Made by a program: the position numbers and the translations under genes. Below, piece by piece: positions 18,315-29,133 of a stretch of 64,000 bases of DNA; within the stretch, counting starts at the first letter, position 1, and each line of letters opens with the position of its first letter. Source of the stretch: Rhodoferax sp. OV413. GTDB lineage: Bacteria > Pseudomonadota > Gammaproteobacteria > Burkholderiales > Burkholderiaceae_C. The stretch is from assembly GCF_900104385.1 (NCBI RefSeq), contig NZ_FNJA01000005.1, positions 310,001 through 374,000 on the forward strand, in the 5' to 3' direction. Under the pieces are notes generated by a model. That model was given only the letters and a program-made list of their open reading frames with translations, was not told the DNA's origin and ran no database searches.

Positions 18315-19289
18315 ATGCATATTGCGAGCGTCAGACTGTTCCTGGAGGTCGCCGAGGCAGGTAGCCTGAGCAAGGTGGCGGCGCGCCGACAGACCGTGCA
18401 ATCGCATATCAGCCGGCAGATCACCGACTTCGAGGCGGGGTTTGGAGGGCCGCTGTTCCGGCGCACAGGGCGCGGAGTGGCGTTGACCGAGCTTGGCGCG
18501 CGCGTGGCGCTGCGGCTGCGCGCCTGGCTGCAGGACACAGACCGACTCACGGAGGAACTGCATGCCGAGTCGGGCAAATTGCTGGGAGAAGTGCGGCTGG
18601 GCATCATTCCTTCGGCCGCACATCCGCTGATGACCCGACTCTTCGAGCAGCTGCAGATGGAGCATCCAGGCGTCCGACTCAACATCACCGAAGCGCAAGG
18701 CACCGAACTCGACACGATGCTGGACACCGGAACGGTGGATCTGGCAATCCTGTTTCGCTTCAATCGCCCGAGCGGGCGGGAAGAAAAGCTGCTGTCGGTC
18801 GCGCACACCTATTTGATTTCAGCGCCAGGCGACGCAATGACCCAAGAGCCCACGGTGAACTTCTCCCGCCTGGCAGGTCTGCGCTTGGTGCTGCCTCGGC
18901 GGCCAAGCCACTGGCGCAATGCCTTGGACGAAACCGCTAGAAGCCTTGGATTCAAGCTTGAACCCATCGCCGAGGCAGATTCGCTGACGGTCCAGAAGGA
19001 ACTGGTGGCGCACACGCCTGGACTGTATTCCGTGCTGGGCCCTTATTCTGTGATTCCTGAACTCAAGAGTGGCCGGCTTCAAGCCAGCAAGCTGGTCAAG
19101 CCAGACCTGTTCCGCCACGTGACCCTGGCCTTGCCCAAACAGGGCAAGCTTTCACCGGCTTGCAAAGTCGTTGCGGAGATCGTGCAAAGATTGGTTGAGT
19201 CGTGGGGGCACCAACTCTTCGATTCATCTGTAGACCCTGAAAAGGATCAAATGCCTCTGAAAATGGCGAGTCCCCATTTGCCCAAATAA
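18315..19289 (+). CDS. LysR-family transcriptional regulator of the FAH-hyu operon
   Basis: A 324-residue regulator. The N-terminal winged helix-turn-helix (residues 1-60: VRLFLEVAEAGSLSKVAARR...VQSHISRQI) is followed by the LysR effector-binding domain (VRLGIIPSAAHPLMTRLF). It is transcribed divergently from the FAH-hyuAB operon across 157 bp that hold two inverted repeats, so it most likely controls that operon in response to its substrate. The last 35 residues after about 290 look unstructured. Confidence 0.9.
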   Translation: MHIASVRLFLEVAEAGSLSKVAARRQTVQSHISRQITDFEAGFGGPLFRRTGRGVALTELGARVALRLRAWLQDTDRLTEELHAESGKLLGEVRLGIIPSAAHPLMTRLFEQLQMEHPGVRLNITEAQGTELDTMLDTGTVDLAILFRFNRPSGREEKLLSVAHTYLISAPGDAMTQEPTVNFSRLAGLRLVLPRRPSHWRNALDETARSLGFKLEPIAEADSLTVQKELVAHTPGLYSVLGPYSVIPELKSGRLQASKLVKPDLFRHVTLALPKQGKLSPACKVVAEIVQRLVESWGHQLFDSSVDPEKDQMPLKMASPHLPK

Positions 19290-19525
19290 ACGGCCGCGAG
19301 TGCTGTGGGCACAAAGGTTATGTATGGCAAAAATGCATAGGTCGCGGCTCCCCATCAAGGACATTGCCGCTGCAGGCAGGTTTGCCCTTAAAAGCTGATT
19401 GGTGACCGCGTAGAAGCCATTGCCGGAAGCTATCCCGAGAGCGATATAGCCCAAAAAACGCATATCCTTTCTGCACGTTAGTTTCATTTACGAATATTCC
19501 GCCACCGAACTACATGGCATGGCCG

Positions 19526-20311
19526 TCAGCTGCTAATTGGCACTGTCAGCAAGGGCATCCCCTTAAACAACTTACGCAACCCAGGCGGGACGGCTCCGCC
19601 CACGATGATCTGGGAAAACCCATCAAGCGGGCCAAAGAAAGCCGGCCGCACGCGCCCCAGCTTGCTCTCATCAATCACTAGAAACCGCTCTGTCGCGACA
19701 CGCATCGCCGCTTGCTTCACAGGCACCTCGTGAAAATTGGAGCAGCTAACGCCCCGGTCAGTTTGCACACCGCCAGCAGAAATAAACGCTTTGTTGACAC
19801 CCAGGCGCTCCAGGTACTGCACCGCGTCATCCGAGTAAAAAGTCGCCGACGAGGCGTTGTACAAGCCGCCCATCAGCATCAACTGGATGTTCGGTCGGCG
19901 GCTCAAGATGTTGGCCACGTTAAGCGAATAGCACACCACACTCAGTGACATGCCGGTTGGCAGAGCTTCGGCAAACTGCGCCATGGTGGTGCCGCAATCC
20001 ACAAAGATGCAATCCCCCTCTTCCACGAACTGGGCAGCCCGCTCGCAGGCCAGACGCTTGTTTGGAGCATGCTCATCGCCTGCTATGTCCAACGAGTACT
20101 TCTCCGATGCAGGCAATGTGGCTGCCAGCACGTAGCCTCCCAAGCAAGACAGAGGCGCATCGGTGGCAGCCAGATCGCGGCGAACCGTCATTTCTGTCAC
20201 GTTCAGCGCCTGCGCTGCCGCCTTGAGAGGAAGCGGGCCATTGGCATAGACCAGCTCCTGCATCCGAGCGAGTCGCAGGAGCCGAGCTTCAGCCCCGGAT
20301 GTTTTACGCAT
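19526..20311 (-). CDS. DeoR-family transcriptional regulator
   Basis: A 261-residue sugar-phosphate-responsive repressor. ATG 20311 starts MRKTSGAEARLLRLARMQEL, leading straight into the DeoR helix-turn-helix (PLPLKAAAQALNVTEMTVRRDLA). The C-terminal DeoRC sensor domain has VDCGTTMAQFAEALP and KAFISAGGVQTDRGVS, which bind a phosphorylated sugar. The longer frame to 20380 is not needed by the family. It is divergent from the deoC operon and two AT-rich palindromes lie between them, so it should repress that operon until a sugar phosphate accumulates. Confidence 0.9.
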   Translation of the reverse strand: MRKTSGAEARLLRLARMQELVYANGPLPLKAAAQALNVTEMTVRRDLAATDAPLSCLGGYVLAATLPASEKYSLDIAGDEHAPNKRLACERAAQFVEEGDCIFVDCGTTMAQFAEALPTGMSLSVVCYSLNVANILSRRPNIQLMLMGGLYNASSATFYSDDAVQYLERLGVNKAFISAGGVQTDRGVSCSNFHEVPVKQAAMRVATERFLVIDESKLGRVRPAFFGPLDGFSQIIVGGAVPPGLRKLFKGMPLLTVPISS

Positions 20312-20355
20312 GTTGAATTTCCATATCTGACCAAGGGTAAGTATCGAGCATCTGA

Positions 20356-20373
20356 ATGTTTTTATAAAAACAT
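20356..20373. promoter_or_regulatory. 18-bp perfect palindrome, candidate DeoR operator 1
   Basis: ATGTTTTTATAAAAACAT reads the same on both strands and lies between deoR and deoC, 45 bp upstream of the deoR start. DeoR-type repressors often bind such AT-rich palindromes in divergent promoters. Confidence 0.55.
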
Positions 20374-20385
20374 GTTGCACAAATA

Positions 20386-20405
20386 AATGTTACTGTAATA
20401 ACATT
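20386..20405. promoter_or_regulatory. inverted repeat, candidate DeoR operator 2
   Basis: AATGTTA and TAACATT form 7-bp arms around 6 bp, 12 bp beyond the first palindrome and in the same divergent promoter region. Together they suggest tandem operator sites. Confidence 0.45.
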
Positions 20406-20533
20406 CATAACACCACAACGAAATGCGCGGCGCTCTCCAAAGATGCAAGCGCATGCCAACCGAGACACAGCATGTTTTCAGAGTTCCCACCACCCCACTC
20501 CAATGCGCTCGCCAGCGCTTTGCAGCCCCCACT

Positions 20534-21562
20534 ATGACAACCACATCGATTGCCTTGCGCGACGTACCGCAGGCCCTGCACCGGGTCGTGCCCACCACGG
20601 CTGCCAGTCCGCAGCATCTGCGCAATGCAGGCGTGGCCTTCGACAGGAGCTGGATCGACGCTCTGCGCGTCAACCTGTCCGCAGCCGAACGCCGCGTCGC
20701 CAGCTTGCCCGGCCGCCGCTCGGTCAAAAAGAATGCCCAAGCCGGCTGGTTGCTCAAAGCCATCAGCTGCATAGACTTGACTACGCTGAGTGGTGACGAC
20801 ACGGCAGAGCGCGTGCGCCGCCTGTGTGCCAAGGCCATCCAGCCGGTACGCCCTGATTTGTTGGAGCAACTCGGCTTTGCAGACCGCCAGCTGCGCACCG
20901 GGGCCGTCTGCGTGTACCACCGCTTCGTCGCCACAGCGGTCGAAGCTTTGCAGGGCACGGGCATTCCCGTCGCGGCCGTGTCCACAGGCTTTCCGGCAGG
21001 GCTGATTCCCCACGACCTCAAGCTCAAGGAAATCGAAGCCTCGGTGCGTGACGACGCGCAAGAAATCGACATCGTCATCACCCGCGAGCATGTGCTCACC
21101 GGCAACTGGCAAGCGCTCTACAACGAGATGCGTGACTTCCGCCGCGCGTGTGGCGACGCCCACGTCAAGGCCATCCTGGCCACCGGTGAACTCAAGACCC
21201 TGCGCAATGTCGCCAAGGCCTCCATGGTCTGCATGATGGCTGGGGCTGACTTCATCAAGACCTCTACCGGCAAGGAAAGCGTGAATGCCACGCTGCTGGT
21301 CACCCTGGTGATGCTGCGCATGATCCGCGCCTACGAGGCCTTGACGGGCTTCCGGGTGGGCTACAAGCCCGCCGGCGGCGTGTCCACCGCCAAAGGCGTG
21401 CTGGAGTACCAGGTGCTGATGAAGGAAGAGCTCGGCCGCGACTGGCTGGAGCCCGACCTGTTCCGCGTTGGCGCATCTACCCTGCTGGCCGACATCGAGC
21501 GCCAACTGGAGCACCACTTGACTGGCCGCTACTCGGCCTTCCACCACCACCCGATCGGATAA
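20534..21562 (+). CDS. deoC: deoxyribose-phosphate aldolase
   Basis: DeoC cleaves 2-deoxyribose-5-phosphate into glyceraldehyde-3-phosphate and acetaldehyde. The 342-residue protein (longer than the 250-residue E. coli form, as in the long DeoC group) has the Schiff-base Lys 242 in ADFIKTSTGKESVNAT and the second active-site Lys 278 in YKPAGGVST. ATG 20534 starts MTTTSIALRD; its ribosome site is weak, and the in-frame start at 20423 would add 37 residues without family support. It is the first gene of the operon and is followed 4 bp later by an aldehyde dehydrogenase that can remove the acetaldehyde. Confidence 0.93.
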   Translation: MTTTSIALRDVPQALHRVVPTTAASPQHLRNAGVAFDRSWIDALRVNLSAAERRVASLPGRRSVKKNAQAGWLLKAISCIDLTTLSGDDTAERVRRLCAKAIQPVRPDLLEQLGFADRQLRTGAVCVYHRFVATAVEALQGTGIPVAAVSTGFPAGLIPHDLKLKEIEASVRDDAQEIDIVITREHVLTGNWQALYNEMRDFRRACGDAHVKAILATGELKTLRNVAKASMVCMMAGADFIKTSTGKESVNATLLVTLVMLRMIRAYEALTGFRVGYKPAGGVSTAKGVLEYQVLMKEELGRDWLEPDLFRVGASTLLADIERQLEHHLTGRYSAFHHHPIG

Positions 21563-21566
21563 AGCG

Positions 21567-23963
<2,397 letters not shown>

Positions 23964-24005
23964 CTTAGCACCCCAAACATCGCACTAAAAACAATAGGAG
24001 GAGAC

Positions 24006-24458
24006 ATGCTGAAATCAATCAATCCGCTGCTCAATGCAGACGTGCTGTACGCATTGCGCGCCATGGGCCATGGCGATGAACTGGTGCTGTGCGACGGCAA
24101 CTTCCCCGCCGACTCGGTGGCCCGCCAAACCGTACTCGGCCGGGTGCTGCGCATCGACGGTGTCGGTACGCAAGAGGCCGCGCGTGCCATCCTGTCGGTG
24201 ATGCCGCTCGACGGCGCGGTGGAGACACCGGTACAGCGCATGGAAATCATGGGCCAGCCCGACGAGATCCCCCCGGTGCAAACCGAGCTGCAGGCCGAGA
24301 TCGACCGAGCAGAAGGCAAACATTGGCCCATGGGCTCGATAGAGCGCTTCGCGTTCTACGAAGCCGCCCGCAAAGCCTATTGCGTCATTGCGACCAGCGA
24401 GCGCCGCTTCTACGGCTGCTTTCTGCTCAAAAAAGGCGTGATCGCACCGGAAGCCTGA
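24006..24458 (+). CDS. RbsD/FucU-family sugar mutarotase
   Basis: A 150-residue cytoplasmic protein that interconverts sugar anomers so that the kinase receives its preferred form. Family features are LNADVLYALRAMGHGDELVLCDGNFPA at the N-terminus (catalytic His and Asp) and FYEAARKAYCVIATSERRFYGCFLLKKG at the C-terminus. The length and C-terminal RRFYGCF are closer to FucU than to RbsD. A strong GGAGGAG ribosome site precedes ATG 24006. It sits between the aldehyde dehydrogenase and the kinase of the operon. Confidence 0.9.
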   Translation: MLKSINPLLNADVLYALRAMGHGDELVLCDGNFPADSVARQTVLGRVLRIDGVGTQEAARAILSVMPLDGAVETPVQRMEIMGQPDEIPPVQTELQAEIDRAEGKHWPMGSIERFAFYEAARKAYCVIATSERRFYGCFLLKKGVIAPEA

Positions 24459-24462
24459 CGCC

Positions 24463-25407
24463 ATGTACACCACCAACACCTCCCAGCACGGCGTGACCGT
24501 ATTGGGCATTTATGTGGCCGACCTGGCATTCCGCGCCGCCGGCTTACCCGGGATCGGCGAGACCGTTGCCGGCTCCAGCTTTGCCATGGGTCCGGGCGGC
24601 AAGGGCTCCAACCAAGCCGTGGCGGCGGCCCGCGCAGGCGGCAAAGTTACCTTCATCTCCAAGCTGGGCAAAGACGCTTTTGGCGACGCGGCCCTGGCAC
24701 TGTGGGCCCAAGAAGGCATCACCATCCAGGTGAGCCAGCTTGCAGATGCCGCCACCGGCGCAGCCTTCATCTTTGTGCAGGAGACCACGGGTGACAACGC
24801 CATCATCGTGTCACCCGGTGCGGCTGCGCACATCCAAGTCAGCGATGTAGAGGCTGCGGCCTCCGCCATCCAGGGCGCCCGGGTCTTCATGACCCAGCTG
24901 GAGCAATCGGCGGCAGCGGCACAGCGCGGCCTGGAGATTGCCCGGGCCGCGGGCACAACCACCATCTTCAACCCGGCACCCGCGCTGGCTTTCGACGACG
25001 CCGTGTATGCGCTGTGCGACTACATCACGCCGAACGAGCACGAAGCCGCGGCCTTGACCGGCTTGCCGGTGGGCAACCTGGCGCAGGCCCGCAAAGCCGG
25101 CGATGCCCTGTTGGCCAAAGGCGTGGGCTGCGCCCTGATCACCCTGGGGGCGCACGGTGCCTTGCTGCACAGCGCTCAGGAATCGGTGCACATCCCGCCT
25201 TTCGAGGCCGGCCACGTGGTGGAAACCGCGGGCGCGGGTGACGCGTTCAACGGCGGCTTTGCCACGGCCCTGGCCGAAGGCGCCAGCCCACGGGCCGCCG
25301 CACGCTTTGGCTCTGCCGTGGCGGCAATCTCGGTGACGCGGGCAGGCACGGCGCCGTCCATGCCCACGCGCGCCGAAGTCGATGCGCTGCTGCGCAAATA
25401 CGCCTGA
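24463..25407 (+). CDS. PfkB-family sugar kinase (ribokinase or deoxyribokinase)
   Basis: A 314-residue kinase that should phosphorylate the imported pentose at C5. The substrate loop GPGGKGSNQA (about 43-52) and the signature VETAGAGDAFNGG with catalytic Asp 260 are intact. It starts 4 bp after the mutarotase gene. Because the operon contains DeoC, which needs 2-deoxyribose-5-phosphate, deoxyribokinase activity is the most economical reading; ribokinase cannot be excluded by sequence. Confidence 0.9.
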   Translation: MYTTNTSQHGVTVLGIYVADLAFRAAGLPGIGETVAGSSFAMGPGGKGSNQAVAAARAGGKVTFISKLGKDAFGDAALALWAQEGITIQVSQLADAATGAAFIFVQETTGDNAIIVSPGAAAHIQVSDVEAAASAIQGARVFMTQLEQSAAAAQRGLEIARAAGTTTIFNPAPALAFDDAVYALCDYITPNEHEAAALTGLPVGNLAQARKAGDALLAKGVGCALITLGAHGALLHSAQESVHIPPFEAGHVVETAGAGDAFNGGFATALAEGASPRAAARFGSAVAAISVTRAGTAPSMPTRAEVDALLRKYA

Positions 25408-25417
25408 GGTACGCGCC

Positions 25418-26446
25418 ATGAAGTTCAAATCCGCAGACCCGCAGCTGAATTTTCTGGTCGGCATCAATGTTGCCATCCTGCTGGCAGCCACGCTGTTGTC
25501 GGGCGGCGACTTTCTGGATGTCTACAACTTCCAGTCCATGGCCAGCCAGTTGCCCGAACTGGCCTTGATCGCCATCGGCGTTGCGCTATCCATGATTTCT
25601 GGCAACGGCGGCATCGACCTGTCGGGCGTAGCCCTGGCCAACCTGGCCGGTGTGGTTGCGGCCAGCATGGCGCCGCTGCTGTTCTCTGCCGACACGGCGC
25701 CGTGGATGTACACGTTGACCTTTGCGCTGATTGCGCTCCTGGTGGGCACGGCTGGCGGTCTGCTGAATGGTTGGCTGATCTCCATCGCAGGCCTGACGCC
25801 CATACTCTGCACGCTGGGCACACAGCTGTTGTTCACCGGCGCCGCTGTGGTGCTGACCAACGGCTCCAGCCTGCGGGTGGGCAATGCAGAGCCGCTATCA
25901 GCCATTGGCAATGAGCTGGTGTGGGGTGTCCCCATCCCGTTTGCCATATTTCTGGTGATCTTGTTGCTGGTGGGCTGGCTGCTGCGCTACAGCACTTTTG
26001 GCATCCGCCTGTTCCTGCTGGGCACCAACGCCAAAGCCGCACGCTACAGCGGCATCTCGCAAGAGCGCATGCTGATGGGCACTTATGCGGTGAGCGGCCT
26101 GCTGGCTGCAGTGGCCGGGGTCATCATCGCGGCGCGCACGGCCAGCGTGAAATCGGACTACGGCACGTCTTACTTGTTGATTGCCATTCTGATGGCGGTG
26201 ATGGCCGGGGTCCGTCCGCAGGGTGGCTATGGCCGCATGGTGTGCCTGTTTTTCTCGGCCATGGCGCTGCAGCTGCTGTCGAGCACCTTCAACCTGCTGG
26301 GCATATCCAATTTCTTCCGCGACTGTGCCTGGGGCCTGCTGCTGCTGGTCTTCCTGGCCTCGGCACGCTGGAGCCTGCCCAACTTTTCCGCTTTGTTACC
26401 GCGCAATCGCGCATCGTTGAACCAGCCCCCTCCTGGATCACCGTAA
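25418..26446 (+). CDS. sugar ABC transporter permease 1
   Basis: An inner-membrane permease of 342 residues in the BPD_transp_2 (RbsC-like) family, with about nine hydrophobic segments and the conserved NGWLISIAGLTPILCTLGTQ region and YSGISQERMLMGTYAVSGLLAAVAG cytoplasmic loop. ATG 25418 follows the kinase stop by 10 bp; an upstream in-frame start would overlap the kinase. A second, distinct permease is encoded at the end of the operon, so the channel is probably a heterodimer. Confidence 0.92.
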   Translation: MKFKSADPQLNFLVGINVAILLAATLLSGGDFLDVYNFQSMASQLPELALIAIGVALSMISGNGGIDLSGVALANLAGVVAASMAPLLFSADTAPWMYTLTFALIALLVGTAGGLLNGWLISIAGLTPILCTLGTQLLFTGAAVVLTNGSSLRVGNAEPLSAIGNELVWGVPIPFAIFLVILLLVGWLLRYSTFGIRLFLLGTNAKAARYSGISQERMLMGTYAVSGLLAAVAGVIIAARTASVKSDYGTSYLLIAILMAVMAGVRPQGGYGRMVCLFFSAMALQLLSSTFNLLGISNFFRDCAWGLLLLVFLASARWSLPNFSALLPRNRASLNQPPPGSP

Positions 26447-26471
26447 ATCACCCGAGGGTTAGGAGACAAAT

Positions 26472-27473
26472 ATGTTTAAAAAATCTGCTTGCGCTGTTCT
26501 TGTTTTGAGTTCTCTGGGCTTTGCCGGCGCCTTGTTCGCCCAAGGCAAACCCCAAAATATCGTCACCGTTGTGAAGATCACCGGTATCAGCTGGTTCAAC
26601 CGCATGGAAGTCGGCGTCAAGGAGTTTGGCGCGTCCACCCCTGGCGTGACAACCCAGCAAATCGGCCCCGCCCAATCGGATGCGGCCCAGCAGCAGCGCC
26701 TGGTCGAAGACCTGGTGGCCAAGAAGGTGGATGCGATTGCCGTGGTGTCCATGGACCCGCCCACCCTGGAGCCTGTACTCAAGCGCGCCATGGAACGCGG
26801 CATCAAGGTGGTGACGCATGAAGCCGACAACCAGAAGAACACCATGGCCGACATCGAAGCGTTCGACAACACCGCCTATGGCGCGCGTCTGAACGACCGC
26901 CTGGCGGCTTGCATGGGCGAGTCCGGAAAATGGACTTCGCTAGTCGGCTCTCTGGGCAGCCAATCGCAGGTCCAATGGGCAGATGGCGGTGCAGGCAATG
27001 CCACCAAGAAGTACCCCAAGATGACCCTGGTAGACGCCAAGAACGAGTCCGCCAACGATGCCGAAAAAGCCTATTCCAAAGCCAAGGAAATGCTGCGCAA
27101 GCACCCCGACCTGAAGGGCTTCCAGGGCTCGTCCTCGCTGGACGTGCTGGGCATCGGCCGGGCGGTGGAAGAAGCGGGTCTGCAAGGCAAGATCTGCGTC
27201 TACGGAACAGGTTTGCCCAGCGAGGCCGCCAAGTTCCTGGAGTCTGGCGCCGTAGGCGGCATCGCCTTCTGGGACCCGAAAGACGCCGGCATTGTGATGA
27301 ACAAGGTCGCCAAGCTGCTGCTGGATGGCAAGCAGCCTACCGATGGCATGGACATGGGCGTCACCGGCTACAACAAGGTGCAGGTCAAAAAGGGCCCAGG
27401 TGTGGGCGTAATCGTGACCGGCCAGGCCTGGGTGGAAGTGGACAAGCAGAACTACAAGAAATACGCGTTCTAG
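26472..27473 (+). CDS. sugar ABC transporter periplasmic binding protein
   Basis: A 333-residue binding protein of the Peripla_BP_4 (RhaS/LsrB-like) group. Signal peptide MFKKSACAVLVLSSLGFAGALFA, then NIVTVVKITGISWFNRMEVG (first beta strand and sugar-contact Trp/Phe), DLVAKKVDAIAVVSMDPPTL and the second lobe GFQGSSSLDVLGIGRAV. A strong AGGAGA ribosome site and the GC-rich hairpin immediately after the stop suggest it is made in excess over the membrane subunits, as is normal for binding proteins. Confidence 0.93.
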   Translation: MFKKSACAVLVLSSLGFAGALFAQGKPQNIVTVVKITGISWFNRMEVGVKEFGASTPGVTTQQIGPAQSDAAQQQRLVEDLVAKKVDAIAVVSMDPPTLEPVLKRAMERGIKVVTHEADNQKNTMADIEAFDNTAYGARLNDRLAACMGESGKWTSLVGSLGSQSQVQWADGGAGNATKKYPKMTLVDAKNESANDAEKAYSKAKEMLRKHPDLKGFQGSSSLDVLGIGRAVEEAGLQGKICVYGTGLPSEAAKFLESGAVGGIAFWDPKDAGIVMNKVAKLLLDGKQPTDGMDMGVTGYNKVQVKKGPGVGVIVTGQAWVEVDKQNYKKYAF

Positions 27474-27490
27474 TCTGGGCACTTTCCAGC

Positions 27491-27512
27491 AGAGCCCCGG
27501 CAACGGGGCTCT
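27491..27512 (+). promoter_or_regulatory. intra-operon hairpin after the binding-protein gene
   Basis: AGAGCCCCG, loop GCAA, CGGGGCTCT: a perfect 9-bp stem 17 bp after the stop and 43 bp before the ATPase gene. No T run follows (a C-rich tract does), so it is better read as an mRNA-stabilising or processing element than a terminator. Confidence 0.6.
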
Positions 27513-27555
27513 GCCCCCCCCCGCCCCCGCCAAGACACGCAATGAGAGCCAAGCC

Positions 27556-29133
27556 ATGAACGATACCCCCCACGCACACGGCGCGTCGCACGGGAGCGCT
27601 GAGCGCCGCGTCTTTCTGCATGTGCGCGATGTACACAAACGCTTCGCCGGCGTGCACGCGCTGCGCGGCATTTCGCTGACCATAGAAGCCGGTGAGATCT
27701 ACCACCTGCTGGGCGAAAACGGCTGCGGCAAAAGCACGCTGATCAAGATCATCTCCGGCGCCCAGCCGCCCAGCCAGGGCGATCTGGTGGTGGACGGCGT
27801 CGCCCATGCCGAACTGTCGCCACTGCAGGCGCTGACGCTGGGCATCGAGACCGTGTACCAGGATCTGTCGCTGCTGCCCAATATGAGCGTGGCCGAGAAC
27901 GTGGCGCTCAGCGAACAGCTGGTGCACACCGGCGGTCGGCTGGCACGCCGCTTTGACCGCGCGGCCGTGGCCGCCACCGCCAGGCGCGCACTGGCCACGG
28001 TAAACCTGCCCACCGACGACGATTTTCTGGCCACCCGCGTGGGCGAGCTGCCCCTGGCAACGCGCCAGCTGCTGGCCATCGCTCGGGCCATCGCCACCCG
28101 CGCCCGCATGGTCATCATGGACGAACCAACCACATCCTTGACGCAAAAGGAGGTGGACAACCTGGTCCGCGTGGTCGAGGGCCTGCGCGCCAGCGGCGTG
28201 GCGGTTTTGTTCGTCAGCCACAAGTTGGACGAATGCTTTGCCATTGGCGGCCAGGCCATCGTGTTCCGCGACGGCGCCAAGGTCACGCAAGGTCCGATCC
28301 AGAATTTCACCAAAGCCGAACTCAGCCACTGGATGACCGGCAAGCAGCTCGACGGCGCGCGCTACCGCCAGCAGTCACACAGCCATGTCCCGTTGCTGCG
28401 CGTGGACAAGCTAGGCCATGGCCAGGCCTTCGCCGACGTGAGTTTCGAACTGCACAAAGGCGAGATCCTGGGCATTACCGGCCTGCTGGATTCGGGCCGC
28501 AATGAGCTGGCACTGGCTCTGGCCGGCGTGCAGGCCGCAGACGCAGGGCGCATCACCCTGGGCGCCGAATCGATTGCGCTCAAAACCCCGCGCGACGCCA
28601 TCCAGCACGGCATAGGCTATGTGCCTGAAGACCGCATCAACGAGGGCCTGTTCCTGGACAAGTCCATCCGCGACAACATCGTGACCGTGGTGCTGAACCG
28701 CCTGAGGGGTCGCACCGGCGCGCTGGACGCCAAAAAATGCCAGACCCTGGCCGATGCCACCATCCAGAACCTGCAGATCGCCACCCCCGATGTGGATCGC
28801 GCTGTGCAGTCGCTGTCCGGCGGTAACCAACAGCGCGTCTTGATTGGCCGCTGGCTGGCCATCCAGCCGCGCGTGTTGATACTGCACGGGCCGACCGTGG
28901 GCGTGGACGTGGGCTCCAAAGACACCATTTACCGCATCATCCAGAAGCTGGCCGATGACGGCCTGGGCGTCATCCTGGTGAGCGACGACCTGCCTGAGCT
29001 GCTACAGAACTGCGACCGCATCATGATGATGAGCAAAGGCCGCGTTACGCAGACCTTCGACGCCGAAGGCCTGGACGAAAGCGAGCTCTACCGCACCTTG
29101 GTTTCCGACAACTCCTCCATCACCACACCATGA
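27556..29133 (+). CDS. sugar ABC transporter ATP-binding protein (two NBDs)
   Basis: A 525-residue RbsA-like protein with two nucleotide-binding domains. NBD1 has Walker A GENGCGKST (53-61) and Walker B VIMDEPTTSL. NBD2 has a degenerate Walker A (GLLDSGRNEL), which is usual, a good signature LSGGNQQR, and an altered Walker B LILHGPTVGVDVG in which the expected Asp-Glu is His-Gly. ATP hydrolysis should therefore rest on one site. It overlaps the next permease gene by 4 bp. Confidence 0.93.
   Translation: MNDTPHAHGASHGSAERRVFLHVRDVHKRFAGVHALRGISLTIEAGEIYHLLGENGCGKSTLIKIISGAQPPSQGDLVVDGVAHAELSPLQALTLGIETVYQDLSLLPNMSVAENVALSEQLVHTGGRLARRFDRAAVAATARRALATVNLPTDDDFLATRVGELPLATRQLLAIARAIATRARMVIMDEPTTSLTQKEVDNLVRVVEGLRASGVAVLFVSHKLDECFAIGGQAIVFRDGAKVTQGPIQNFTKAELSHWMTGKQLDGARYRQQSHSHVPLLRVDKLGHGQAFADVSFELHKGEILGITGLLDSGRNELALALAGVQAADAGRITLGAESIALKTPRDAIQHGIGYVPEDRINEGLFLDKSIRDNIVTVVLNRLRGRTGALDAKKCQTLADATIQNLQIATPDVDRAVQSLSGGNQQRVLIGRWLAIQPRVLILHGPTVGVDVGSKDTIYRIIQKLADDGLGVILVSDDLPELLQNCDRIMMMSKGRVTQTFDAEGLDESELYRTLVSDNSSITTP

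Noticed and set aside
19224-19487. 87-codon minus frame between lysR and deoR
   Set aside because: It has a hydrophobic start but overlaps the lysR 3' end and matches nothing I know.
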